Of a stretch of DNA of 64,000 bases, positions 11,217 through 22,135 are shown piece by piece. The stretch is from NCBI GenBank assembly GCA_946122785.1, contig CAMGYJ010000008.1:58448877-58512876 (forward strand), read 5' to 3'. This stretch comes from Linum tenue (Eukaryota > Streptophyta > Magnoliopsida > Malpighiales > Linaceae). How positions within the stretch are numbered: position 1 is the first letter of the stretch; every line of letters begins with the position of its first letter. Below the pieces are notes generated by a model. That model did not search any database. It was not told the DNA's origin and saw nothing but the letters and a program-made list of their open reading frames with translations. Position numbers and translations under genes: made by a program.

Positions 11217-11545
11217 GCTATAGATCCCCCAATCTATTTATGGGCAAAAAGATAAAAGATTAAGGTTGTTTAAGGCCAAAATATAACTCCTTTCTAGCAA
11301 GGAGAAATTAAGAAGATGTCTTAGATTTGAGGTGTGAAGATCACCGTAAACAGCTTACAAATTGGAGGAGGGGGAGAGAGATGGAGAGGGAAATGTAAAA
11401 GAAAGAAAGAAGGGAGGAATCTGTTGAGCTTCTCTCGTGAGCCGGTATAGAATGAGAGTGATGGACGACGAATCCATTAGAGAAAAGGTTTGGCAGAGAG
11501 AAAGAGAGCCCAGGGCAGGGTAGCAAAAGCAGAAGAGGAAAGCAG

Positions 11546-11812
11546 AATTATTAAAAATGGTCATATATATTTGGCATTGTGCAAAATAATTATAGAGATT
11601 TTATTTTCTTCAAAATAGTAGCACAATAATTTCTCTTTGGTACCTTCTGTTAAGTTTGTGGACGGAAATTGCAACGATGCAACTAGAGTTCTATTTCTAT
11701 GTTTTATTTGCAACCGTAGTTCGACTTATGTGGTTTAGTTGCAACAAAAATAAATTAAGTGGTTAGTGCGCAACATACACCATACTTAAGTGGCAAGTGA
11801 TACATTTAACCC
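11546..11812 (-). repeat. Right TIR of the Mutator-like element
   Basis: Reverse complement of the left TIR; the outer 40 bases match with a single change (GCATCA versus GTATCA). The 10-bp TSD copy follows at 11813-11822. Confidence 0.85.
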
Positions 11813-11822
11813 ACCAGAATGT

Positions 11823-14680
11823 TCAACTTCTAAGTTTGCTTAGGTATACATTTATCAGATTGAGAAATCATTTTAAAATGGACTCAATTTGATCACTTCA
11901 TATGTTAATTTGGATCCACAATGTGAACTTACTGACGTTGGAGGAAATTTTTGAAGCTTACGAAATTTATCCCAAACATTTAGATGAAAGAAAAATAATC
12001 AACGAAAGATTGTGTACAACTTATAAAGTTGAAAACTATTCACCGATCAAAAATCAAATGATCGTTAATATAATATTTACAACCGGTAATGAAATCGTGA
12101 CTATTATCATTTGACATTATTGTTCATCCTCCAAAAATCCAAACTAAATGTTGTGGCCCTCTTATTACACAAAACTTGAATAATAGTCTGTCATTTATAA
12201 TAAAACAGCGCCACAACACCACTAAAAATAATATGACAAGTTTTCACCCAAAAAAAGGCAAGTAATGAAAAACAAAACAAACAAACGAAATATGTTGCAC
12301 TAGCATTGGGCCCGGCCCGTTGGCCGGTGGAGTACAAAACCGATGTGTATATTGTTGTACTATATTGGCCGCTGGAGTAAAAAATACTCGAGCAACATGA
12401 ATTCTTAACTTTAACCATTTCATCAGTAAGCATTGGTCATAAGATCCAAGATCCATCTCTATTACGCATTATGTTGAAAGGTAATTGTCATGAGTCTTTA
12501 TTAATATGAAAGTTAGCATAACTTGATAACTCATGGAAAGCAATAAGGCTATTGCAACATCATAGTCACTGGCATTTGAAATCGCTTATGTCCAAAAGTA
12601 ACACACAGACTACCTGCTGGCAAGAAAAACTGGAAATTTATCTTGGAGGTGTGACAAACTCATGGACAGTAAACTGGTGATGTAATCAACCAAACAGATT
12701 CAAGCTATTTCCAACTTCAAAGTCTATTGTCTTTGGAAAATGATAAACCTACAATCTAAATGTTCAAAAATTTTAAAAACCAAAAGCATCGAGAAATAGC
12801 CCATACATGAGCAACATAATACTAACCATAAGGTTTGCAAATTTGGCATAACATACACGCAATGACCATCATTTATAGCATGATCCACCTTATCACTCAA
12901 AGAAATAAAACTAAACAAATTGTTATACTAACAAATATATTGTCTTAAATGCCAACAAAAATAGAATCGGACTCTAACAACGTCTTGAAAAAATCTGATG
13001 TAGTGCGTTGCTCAAGAAGTTTAACTTTCCCACCCTTACAACATAAAGTGAATTGGGGTATACATCTTCCCTAGTTAGCCACGTGCTTTCACATCTCCAA
13101 AAAACAGCACCACGGTATTGCCATAACCAATCAGGAGTGTCAATCGATAATTCTTATACTATGGAATAATTGTAATACATATATATGTATTAAGTGCATT
13201 CTCATGTATCCAAACTAACAAAACATAATCAAATCCAGATCAGTTACCGCATCGATAAATGCTTTGGGAATTCCAAATTTCATTCGTTTTTCACAAATAT
13301 AAATCATCCTTGTAGCTCGGTTACGCTTAGCCTGGCCTTCCAACGAATATCATATGCTGTATAATAATAGAAACAGTTGATATGCCGCAAATAAAGTGAG
13401 AGAAAGTTGAAAAATAAGCAAATCACTCTTTCTTTCATACAATAAATGGAAGAATGGAATGAGTTGTAAGGGAAGAGAGTGGAGGAAGCTAAGGGGTTAT
13501 TGACTACAGAACTCTTACTACCCCACTACTTGCAGAAAATTTTTATCACAGATAACAACAACCACCACATCTCTCTAAAGAGGATCAAAGTCCAGAAGCC
13601 CTGGAAGGAAAATCAAACATAGAAGATCAAATAAATTATCCATTATAGAAAAAGGATTTAAGTTTCTAAAAACCAATTTAACCAAAAATTCCATCGAACA
13701 GATACCAAATAAAGGAGTAAATAATCTGAGTGACAAAAAAGCTTGCAAACAACCAATAAGCATGCAAAACATAATCATGATAGCTGGAGCATCTTTCTGT
13801 AAGCAATTCCCAGAAAAACACTAAGAACAAAAGAAGAAATGTAATTAAAAAAATCATAAAAAGTAAATTGAAAAAAGAAACTATTTAAAATCTAAAACTA
13901 CACCGCTTTTGCTCATCACAAACTGATTTTGCTTCGTTACATATATCACGCTCAGAAGGTAGAACCAATTCAATAAAAATAATATGCCATCTCATGTCAT
14001 GATTTGCTGATCACAAACTGCTTTTCATTCATTACGTATATCATGCTTTGAAGTTACAACTAATCCAGTATAAGTAATATGTCATCTCAATTCATGCTTT
14101 TGCTCATCACGAACTGCACTACTTTAAAACTTATATCATGCTTAGAAGCTAGAACTAATGAAGTGCAAATCATGAAAGGAAACTTCACAACAGCCAAAGA
14201 TAAGCGAAAGGCGAATAGTGACGTACTTGGGACTGAAACAACATTCACTCCATGCATGCATCGGACCACCAAAGGAACTTCCTTCTCCTCATAGCTAAAG
14301 TTGCAAGATGGCGATTCACACAGTGAGGCGGGCTTTCAACTTGGAAATAGATACAACGTTGAACGTTCTTCTAGCTAGAAAAGGTATCACGGTGACAAAG
14401 CTTTGAGGGCATTACTGCAATCGGTCAATCCCAGCAAGAAAGTTAACCAATCAGTCCGGGGAAATAAATTCTTCGACGAACTGTGGTTCGGAGCCCAATT
14501 CAGATATTGGATCTAAATCTCGTCAAAGCACTGAACAACTGTAAATCAAAACCAGGGACGCGTAGTAACAATTTGATCGAACGCCTATTTCAAAAGGAAA
14601 AATAAATGGAAGAATATCGGCACGGAAATCCCATGAACAGATTCCGAGAAGCCAAAAAACTAAAATTCACTAAGGGAACT
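11823..14680. other. Intergenic, no gene recognised
   Basis: AT-rich sequence on both strands without a coding frame longer than about 80 codons and without recognisable domains. It may include introns and later exons of the putative minus-strand transcript that begins near 15260, but I cannot place any. Confidence 0.35.
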
Positions 14681-14689
14681 TACCTCCGA

Positions 14690-15285
14690 TTATGCGAGGT
14701 TCTCGACTCTATGCAGCGAGAAAAACATTAAAAGCGAGAGATGCGGATTATCCAGGATGGTTAGGGTAAAGTACGGCGCTGGAGTGAGACTATGAAGTGG
14801 GACGGCAAGGGCGACAGAGAGGAGCAGGTCAGAGACACACACAGACGACGAAAGAACAGATGAATGCGGTTTTCAAGGGATTTCGGCTACAAAACACCGA
14901 TGGCTCAGAGCCAAGAAAGACAGATAGGGCGGCGGTGGGAAATTGAGAGGTCTTCGATTGAGTGAGAGGTCTTCAATTATAGTGTTGGGATGGCGAGAGA
15001 GGCGTTTGATTTCTGGTGGGAGACTGGGATACAAAATGCGAGAAAGAGAGAGATTAGGGGTGGGAGGTCTTCGATTGTTGTAGTTTGACTGTGTGACGGT
15101 GAGTCAGAGATGTTTAATTTCAGGGAAGAGGGCTTCCATTGAAGATCTTCCATTAGGGATGGAGGTCCTTGATATAATTTCTGTGGGAGACAGAACATGG
15201 TGGGTTAGGTATGTGAGAGAGAGGTGGGCGATTTCCATTGAGAGATTGGAACTTGAAGAGAAAATGCGAGGAAGAGGGAATTTAC
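14690..15285 (-). other. Possible transcribed leader exon of an unidentified minus-strand transcript
   Basis: Read on the minus strand, this stretch is rich in CT runs (CTCTCTCT, CTTCGTCG) like plant 5' leaders. It ends at about 14690 in CGGAG followed by GTAAGTTCCC, a near-perfect splice donor. There is no conserved peptide and I find no matching later coding exon between 12000 and 14600. It could be the 5' end of a long non-coding RNA or of a gene whose coding part was lost. Confidence 0.25.
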
Positions 15286-15765
15286 ATTAAGGACCCTCCG
15301 TACTGTGCGGTGCTTTCAGCCGAGGCTGACGTGGCAAATGTCATATATTGACATTGCCTTATAGTATTTTGTAGACAAAACTGCATGTTTTAAGTTTTAA
15401 CATGGCAACTTACCCTAGTATTACTGTAAATGTTTCATTGCATATGAATTTCATTTCGTAGTGGAGGCTTAGTGACTCATCAAGTTGGATTATATGCGTG
15501 AGTGGTGATGGTTGTTAAACCTTTGCTTTTGCCAATGATGAAATCTCTTTTCGACTCCATCTATATGATTTTTAACCTACATGATGCCCCATCTATATGA
15601 CTCTTTTTCAACTCCACTGTAATGATTTTTAACCTAGCTAATTAATTCAATCAATGTTCGATTTGGGCATAATTTAAATAATGAGATTAAACCTTCCCAA
15701 AAGCAGCATGACCAAAAGATTATTCCTGTGGTTCGTAGATTAAAATAATTGGAGCCTTTGCATCA

Positions 15766-15960
15766 ATGCCAAGCTTCCAAGATAAAATGCATAAAGTTTT
15801 CGGAGGCTTGGGATGCTCTGCTGGGGCTGCCCGTCAGGTGTCTGTCCCGGCGGTAATAAGGTCATCAGCGGAGTGGGATGGAAAGAAAGTAAAGAAGAAG
15901 ATGAAGAAAAAAGTTGTAGTTGCGTCTTCTGGTCCTCTCCTGCCGCCGCTGCAATAGAGG
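15766..15960 (+). other. Short open frame, possible captured or relict exon
   Basis: A 63-codon frame (MPSFQDKMHKVFGGLGCSAG then a KKVKKKMKKKV basic run) ending in TAG. The sequence is more GC-rich than its surroundings and lies 240 bp inside an orphan Mutator-type TIR (16185-16324). I do not recognise the protein. It could be gene-derived cargo of a MULE whose left end has been lost, or a chance frame. Confidence 0.25.
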
Positions 15961-16184
15961 AGGAAGATGAGTGAGCAGCAGAGGTTGTCGATTTTACTTT
16001 TCAGATTCAGGGGGTCGGGGTTTGGGGTTGGGTCGATTATTGGGTTGGTTTGTAGGTTGGGTAGGGAAGGGTAACATGGCGGGCAAATCTTACGTGGCGG
16101 GTCGGGTAGTCATTTTTAAGGGTTAAAATATGCTGACTGTGATTTTCTGTTAGCCACGTCATCTCTTAACGGTCGTCATTAATG

Positions 16185-16324
16185 GAGTCTAACGGAGGTT
16201 AACGGAGAGTGACCGAACTTGGAATGTTCAAACAATTTAAGTGACTACTAATGGAATAAACCAATTTTAGTGACCAAACGTGAAATTTTGTAGTAATTCG
16301 AGTGACCAAACTTGCAATTAAGCC
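16185..16324 (-). repeat. Orphan Mutator-type terminal repeat
   Basis: Closely related to the TIRs of the element at 20781-23382. Shared blocks include AACGGAG, GAGTGACC, GTGAAATTTT and GTGACCAAACTTGCAATT at the outer end. Oriented as a right end; I find no matching left end nearby, so this is either a solo TIR or the relic of a deleted element. Confidence 0.65.
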
Positions 16325-16841
16325 TTGTATATAATATATGGTGAGAAATTGATAATAAAGGTTGGATTGGACCATAAAAGTGAAAAAGAACGTCAATCAT
16401 TGCCATTAAAGCTATGTTTATGGCACATTTAATTTGTTTGTGTGGTTAGTGTTAATTAATAATTATAGATAGTCAACCTCTGGAGTAGCAGGTAAAACTT
16501 AAGAACTAGAAGAAAAGGATCAAAACGAATAATACAGAAATGAATGTACAATTTTATTGTTATGGGAAAAAATACAAATTGATTGAGATAATTTTGGGGA
16601 ATTTGCTTGTAGAGCTTATCCACTCGACTGTACGATACATATAGGTTTGGTGTGGCACTTTTTTGCGGTTATGATTCGAGTCTCCCCTTAGCTCATTGGC
16701 GTTGGTTGTATACGCCATAGGGTATGTTCTAATTGCGTATTTTTATTTGAATGAGTTTTTTTTTTTTTTTTTAAGTGAAAACCTAAGAGAGAACAGAAGA
16801 AGTTTCAAACTTTGCTGCCTTGGTCTATCAAAATTTTTTTA

Positions 16842-16965
16842 TTTTTTTTATAAGGGTGATATAGGTTTTATTTTGTTGTTATTAAGGTACTACTTAAGGG
16901 ATTCGAACCTGGGACCTCCAGGTTCTAGACTAGTGGTATTTCCACTAGACCAAGCCCTTGTTCGT
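16842..16965 (-). mobile_element. tRNA-derived SINE with 19-bp target duplication
   Basis: On the minus strand the element begins ACGAACAAGGGC, carries an A box TGGTCTAGTGG and, about 44 bases later, a perfect B box GGTTCGAATCC (RNA polymerase III internal promoter), and ends in a short A run (TTATAAAAAAA). It is flanked by identical 19-bp copies GTCTATCAAAATTTTTTTA at 16823-16841 and 16966-16984. The total length of 124 bp suits a compact plant SINE. It is not a working tRNA gene, because the region after the B box does not close an acceptor stem. Confidence 0.85.
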
Positions 16966-17010
16966 GTCTATCAAAATTTTTTTAGGGTTAGTCTAATTGA
17001 GCCCAATTAA

Positions 17011-17761
17011 TTGACACATGGAAGATCCAATCGAACACCTACAACTTCACATTTCTTCTACGTTTGCAATGAGAGAGTCACGTTAAGTATAGAGGAGGCT
17101 ATAGCTCTCTGAACTTTGAAATACAGGTAAATTTAGGGTTAATATTTTCGCCTGATCCGAACATCTTTAACATTCTGGCCAATCTTTTCACTATTTAACA
17201 TCGTGACCACAACTATATAAAAAAAATTACTTATTTGTCCAAATTCAAATGTTAACCGTTATGTGAGACAGTTAAAATCAATAACTAACGGTCAACTTAT
17301 TATGTCATTACCTAATCAACATAAATAAACTTTAAAAAATCTAAAGTTCACTTATTCGGTTGATAGCACAAAATAAATTGGAGAAGCATAACTGTAATAC
17401 GACCCTACAATTTCATGCGAGGCACGTTATTGAATAGCCCCACACATGGCCATAGAAGAATCAAAAGGCAACCAAGAAAACCCCCCCTGCTTTAGCGTTC
17501 GACAATCATCAACCCCTTCAAACATACCAAGAAAATTAAAAAAAAAAAAAAAAAAAAAAAACAAAAGGTTACGTGGAATACAAACCCACTTTACTCATTA
17601 GTGATAAGTGATAACCCATCCAAATATTATTCCTCCCTGAATTCGGTTCACCATCATCACAACCTCTCTCTGCTCTGTTCCTCTGCCTGCTTCATCTTCA
17701 TCCCCGCTTTATAACTTGCCCATCACTTTGTCCTAATCGAAATTCGAAAGTAACTAGCCAA
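17011..17761 (+). other. Upstream region of the USP-like gene
   Basis: No coding frame. It includes a long A run (about 17539-17560). The last 120 bp are CT-rich, as in plant 5' leaders. I cannot place a single convincing TATA box. Confidence 0.4.
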
Positions 17762-18679
17762 ATGGGTGGAAAGACGGCAGGGAGCAGTAGCACAAGGCTC
17801 CCCAGTTTCTGCCTCAACCGGATTCGGCCGCATGTAAGGGTCCGTTCGCCGCAGTTACATCCCAACCAGAAACAGAGCATTCCGGTGACCGCTAGGAAAT
17901 TTTCTCCGGGAGCTAACGACCATAACAGCGATCAAGATGAGAAGATCTCCGGCGGGGTGGCGGCGGCGGAGACGACAAAGGGGGCTTCTGCGGGGCGGAG
18001 GAAGATAATGATCGTGGTTGATTCGAGCGGGGAATCTAAGGTTGCCCTGCAGTGGGCGCTCTCTCATACCATTCAGAGCCAGGATTACGTGATTCTTCTC
18101 CATGTTTCCAAGCCATCTAATAACCAAGGTTCCAAATTGATTTCCTGGGTCCATTCCAAATGTCTCAATTTTGATGTCTTGGTGTAGTAATTCACTGTAA
18201 AATGTTTTGGGACAGGTTTCACAAAGGGGAAAGCTACAAGAGGCTATGAACTGGTGAACAATCTCAAGAAAATGTGTCAGGCTAAGAGACCAGAGGTGGG
18301 TTTTCTTCCGCCTTCCGGGGCAATGTGGAGAAATTGTATTCTGAACTTGATTGGGGGTAAATTAACACAGGTGGAGATCGAGGCAGCTATTGTAGAGGGG
18401 AAGGAGAAAGGTCCTGCGATCGTGGAAGAGGCAAAGAAGCAAGGTGCAGCTCTTCTTGTTCTGGGGCAGAGGAAGAGGTCGATGACGTGGCGGCTGATCA
18501 TGATGTGGGCAAGCAACAAAGTCAACACAGCCGCCGTCGGCAGCGGTGGCGGAGGGGTGGTGGAGTATTGCATCCAGAATGCAGAGTGCATGGCGATTGC
18601 GGTCCGGCGGAAGAGCAACAAACATGGGGGTTACTTGATCACCACTAAGCGCCACAAAGACTTCTGGCTCTTAGCCTAA
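17762..18679 (+). CDS. Universal-stress-protein-like protein (adenine nucleotide alpha-hydrolase fold)
   Basis: Three exons join cleanly: 17762-18128, 18216-18295, 18371-18679 (251 aa). The introns begin GT and end AG and their phases agree. Residues 1-80 are a basic, Ser/Arg-rich leader (LPSFCLNRIRP is typical of a plant subgroup). The USP domain starts at about residue 81 with RRKIMIVVDSSGESKVALQW, followed by HVSK, IEAAIVEGKEKGPAIVEEAK and ALLVLGQRKRS, and ends with VVEYCIQNAECMAIAVRRKS. These are the beta-strand and helix blocks of the family. The glycine pattern of ATP-binding USPs (Gx2Gx9G[S/T]) is not seen after LGQRKRS, so nucleotide binding is doubtful. The role is unknown; relatives are annotated as stress-related. 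Intron 2 (75 nt) has no in-frame stop, so an intron-retaining form would add 25 residues. Confidence 0.85.
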
Positions 18680-18762
18680 ATTATCGTATCATACCAATAA
18701 TAATAATTTTATTCACGTTTTTCTCTTTAAAATGGACAAAGGAAAAGAGCACTTCTACTATA

Positions 18763-19038
18763 CTATATAGCATTGGTGCTTTAATGTACAACTTGAAGTT
18801 GTACCATAACATTAAATGTATAAGTTTAGGTTGTACCATAAAGGAATTTGTATCATTATGTTATGGTACAACTTTACAACTGGAAGTTGTACCATCACCT
18901 AAGGTACAAGTTTAAGTTGTACCATAAAAGAATTTGTACAGAAAGTATAGGTACAATCTGAAGTTGTACCATAACGTTAAAGGTACAATTTCAAGTTGTA
19001 CCATAAAGGCAAAAACCTATAGCACCAATGCTATATAG
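18763..19038. mobile_element. MITE with perfect 18-bp TIRs and internal palindromic repeats
   Basis: The ends are exact inverted copies, CTATATAGCATTGGTGCT (18763-18780) and its complement (19021-19038). The 240-bp interior is almost entirely variants of a palindromic word, GTACAACTTGAAGTTGTAC (18786-18804 is the cleanest), repeated about five to seven times and separated by CCATAA and AAAGG-like links. The repeats could fold into a row of hairpins. The element starts 84 bp after the stop codon of the USP-like gene, so it is probably in or next to the 3' UTR. The superfamily is unclear because the flanking TA-rich bases hide the exact TSD. Confidence 0.8.
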
Positions 19039-19602
19039 CATTGTAAAATTCCTCCAAAGGAAATATGGCAATGTGTGTCTTTGTTCTTTTCTTTCCATAA
19101 TCATTTTGCAGTTTGTGTTAACAAATAGTTATTCTTGTTTTATGGGTCATGATTATGTCTTCTTCTAATTATAGAACTCTATTGGTTCTTTCTCTTTTCT
19201 TCTTCTTATTGTTTGTTTTTGCCTTTTGTGGTTTTCTTCTTTATCTTTTGAATTAATGATGTATCGATGGTTCCTTTGTGTAAAGGGGAGGAAAAGGGAA
19301 ACGTAACAATGGGGTTGTAATTATTTGGGGGCAGCAATTAGCCATATATCGTTTATTTATGTGTGTCGGATAATTATTTTTTCCTGTGGCTTGGGCTTTG
19401 GGAGACAATGACTAGACTGGTAGTTGAGGGGAGGAATTGCCCTAATTGACTCTCTTTACACACCAAGGCACATGGTTTCCTTTGAACTTTTGGGGATGTT
19501 GATAGTTTGACAAGAAAAAGGAGTGCATAAGATGAGATTCTGTTGTCTTGTTAACGTTCCGTTCAGGTTTGGCAAACATACAAATCAAGGTTCTGTTGTC
19601 TT

Positions 19603-20640
19603 GTTAATATGGATTCCATGACCGCGATTAGCATCATGAACAGTTGGATGGATGATAACCATCGTCATGGACTCCTTGCCGCGAAGGTAGGGGAGCTGAT
19701 TAGTCGAGAGTGGGAGATTAAGATTAGACATGTTGATAGAGAGCAAAACAAGGATGCTGACTTCTTAGCCTCTAGATTAGGGGTGGGCAACTGCACGGGT
19801 CGGGATACCCATCCCATTTTAAACGGGTACCCAGTCCCATTTGGAGACCAAAGTCCATCCCATATCCCAAACCCATATGGGAAACGGGTACCCATTACCC
19901 GTACGGGACGGATAACGGGTACCCATATTACCCATAAATACCCAAAGTTTAAACCACTAAAATTTTAACAAAAGTTTAAACTTAACTTGTATTTGCTTAA
20001 CAATCACAAGACACAAAATACATCCCAAACACAAATACTTGGTTTGCAAATTATACATTCATGAACAATCACAACACATAGAAATAAATCATTTCAAGTA
20101 CCAAATTATCAAAAAAAAAGTTTCATTCAACACATCCCAACCCTCTCTACTAATTCACCAAACATGTCAGTGAAAGAGTGAAAGGGTAAGGGCCCAAATG
20201 GAGTTGAAATTGAAAGGGTAAGGGCCGAAATGGCCAATGGGTTTTGAATTGGGTTGGGCTGAATTAAATTTCTGCATTTGTATTGAATGGGTATAACGGG
20301 TACCCATATTACCCAAACGGGTATTCGCGGGTAACCCGCGGGTACCCATATTAGGAATGTACAATCCCAAGTCCCATCCGTTTATAATATTACAGGTAAT
20401 ATGGGTACCCGTAACCCTTAAAAAACGGGACGGGTACAGGTGTACCCAAATACCCGTTTCCCGTTGCCAACCCCTACTCTAGATGACATTCTCTTCATTT
20501 TGGCATACATCATATCAGTGTATGCGGGCCAGATCTTATTCATTGGCTTTTGTATGACTCTTTGGGGATAACCATGCCCCGTTCTGTTTTTAATATGAAT
20601 TAGGACGACACCGTCCAACTTTCTACAAAAAAAAAAAGAT
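19603..20640 (+). pseudogene. LINE 3' end: RNase H-like (RVT_3) fragment split by a hAT MITE
   Basis: Frame 19609-19777 encodes DSMTAISIMNSWMDDNHRHG, then GLLAAKVGELI and REWEIKIRHVDREQNKDADF, the RNase H tail of plant L1-type LINEs including the late (NKDADFLA) block. Right after LASR a hAT MITE interrupts it (19778-20476). The LINE sequence resumes after the MITE and ends in an A run at about 20627-20637. This is only the tail; the endonuclease and reverse transcriptase are missing, as in 5'-truncated LINE insertions. Confidence 0.75.
19770..20484. mobile_element. hAT-type MITE with 8-bp TSD
   Basis: The body is 19778-20476 (699 bp). The termini are TAGGGGTGGGCAAC and the complement of TAGGGGTTGGCAAC. 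The flanking 8-mer CTCTAGAT is identical on both sides (19770-19777 and 20477-20484). Sub-terminal regions are full of ACGGGTACCCAT-like words in both orientations. No transposase. Confidence 0.9.
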
Positions 20641-21063
20641 TTTCTTATTTCTAATGCAAACTATTAAAAGAATTTGAACTTGAGACCTCCAATTTCAAAA
20701 TTAGTGGTGCATACCAATTAAAGTATGACAAGTATTTTTGCGTTGTGCATGTTTGTCCCATTTGTTCTTTGAAAAATATCGGCTAAATTGCAAGTTTGGT
20801 CACTGGAATTACTAAAAAATTTCACGTTTGCCACTAAAATTAATTTATTTCATTCATGATCACTAAGATTAGCTTAACAGTTCAAGTTTAGTCACTCTCC
20901 GTTAGTCTCCGTTAAATTTTTATGATGTGGCGGTCAACTCTAATAGTTGACCGTTAAATAAGTGACGTGACAAATAAAAAATAATTTTTTTTTAAATTTC
21001 CACATCATTATCAAAATTATTAAAAAATAAAACATAATTATCTAATTGAATGAATCTCTACCC

Positions 21064-21285
21064 ACCCCTCACCGTGTCTTCCCCTACACTTACGACCCCG
21101 TCACCATCCCTGCCGCCCGCCATTTCCGCTCCTTCACGTACCCACCCAACACTCGAGCCATCTCCTCCGCCACCAACGACTTCTCGGCCCCGTTCGCCAC
21201 AAACGAGTTCCCGATGTGCCTCCCCATAACCACCGTGTCCTCGAGCGCGCAGCACCCGCCTTGCCCGAGATAGCAGGCTCTGGCG
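21064..21285 (-). pseudogene. Captured C-terminal piece of an FAD monooxygenase (MO2-like)
   Basis: On the minus strand the frame reads LGQGGCCALEDTVVMGRHIG, then KSLVAEEMARVLGGYVKERK and WRAAGMVTGS. This is the conserved C-terminal block of plant FAD-dependent monooxygenases (the DLGQGG-ALED motif around the flavin, then YVKERRWR). The usual GDAxHPMTP upstream of it is lost or diverged. It lies head to head with the N-terminal piece that starts at 21274 on the opposite strand, so the source gene has been cut and rearranged. Confidence 0.7.
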
Positions 21286-22135
21286 ATGAAGCGAGTTGGG
21301 ATCCGAGCTCTGGTTATTGAGAAGGCAGAGTGCCTCAGAACCACCGGATCCGCTTTGAATCTCTTCCCCAATGCCCAGATTGCTCTCGAGGCCTTGGGAG
21401 TATCCCACAAGCTCACTCCATTGTACCCTCCTCTGACAATCGGCTCCATCACCGATGTAGCCACCGGCGCGGCCCGGCAAATCTCTCTCACCGGAGCTTT
21501 CTGGTAAGAGACCTTTTGTTCGTTCCCCCAAGATGTCTATCAAATCCTATGTTCCTCCATATCCTCGCAGCCAGCCAACTAATGACCTTCTGTTACGTGC
21601 CCTTTTCGGAGAATAGAATTTAGGGTGAAAGATCGGGATATGAAGAATAAGAATGGAGGAAGGATAAATAGATTGGAAGAAGAGAAGTGTTCTCCTTAAT
21701 GGCGAGAACGGAACCCCTAAGCTTTTTCGAGGAAAGCCAACCTCCCAAATTAACACGTAGGTGTGTAAAACCCTTTTCTTGATTATACTTGATTGATTCC
21801 TTTCCTCTGTCACTTTGCTACCTTAAATACAAAACTAATAACCCTACAAAATACTGAACTAACGGAAACAACAAAGCAAACCTAAACTAAGTCCCTACTT
21901 CTAAGTAACCACTAACCCACTAATTCCCACTAATCACGTCATAATCCCCACCCATAACAACTCCTACTTAAATAATTATTCTATTAAATAAATGCACATG
22001 ACACCTTCTTAATTTCTATGGTAATTGCAGGTTCTAATAGGGTGCGACGGATTGCATTCAGTTGTTGCAAAATGGCTAGGACCATGGTTTCGGACGGTGC
22101 CCAACCCGAAGTCCATCGTCTTCAATCCCTCAGGT
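21274..22135 (+). pseudogene. Captured N-terminal pieces of an FAD monooxygenase (MO2-like), with intron
   Basis: Frame 21286-21503 reads LAMKRVGIRALVIEKAECLR then TTGSALNLFPNAQIALEALG, the start of the flavin-binding domain of plant monooxygenase-2-type proteins, just after the missing GxGxxG motif. It ends at a splice donor (TTCTG then GTAAGAG at about 21504). After an intron-like stretch, an acceptor at about 22031 (TTGCAG) leads into VLIGCDGLHSVVAKWLG, the next conserved block (GCDGVHSVVAKWLG). Keeping exon-intron order suggests genomic capture, unlike the FTSHI1 piece. The frame then breaks up. Confidence 0.72.

Larger units (their letters stand above)
7359..11822. mobile_element. Mutator-like element with long TIRs and 10-bp TSD
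   Basis: The element body is 7369-11812 (4444 bp). The ends are inverted copies: GGGTTAAATGCATCACTTGC on the left and the complement of GGGTTAAATGTATCACTTGC on the right. The match runs about 270 bp (left 7369 to about 7640, right about 11546 to 11812) with scattered differences. The element is flanked by the identical 10-mer ACCAGAATGT (7359-7368 and 11813-11822). Long TIRs plus a 9-11 bp TSD are the hallmark of Mutator-like elements. No transposase is visible, so it is non-autonomous. Without the nested LTR retrotransposon it would be about 1.4 kb. Its own interior (7645-7895 and 10940-11545) shows no coding frame I recognise, but includes an (AAG)n run. Confidence 0.88.

Noticed and set aside
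16896..16960. tRNA gene on the minus strand (A and B boxes present)
   Set aside because: The sequence after the B box does not form an acceptor stem with the 5' end, and the unit ends in an A run with a 19-bp target duplication, which fits a SINE.
19538..19607. 17-bp direct repeat TTCTGTTGTCTTGTTAA (19538-19554 and 19591-19607) as a target duplication
   Set aside because: The 36 bp between the copies has no transposon features; a simple local tandem duplication explains it better.
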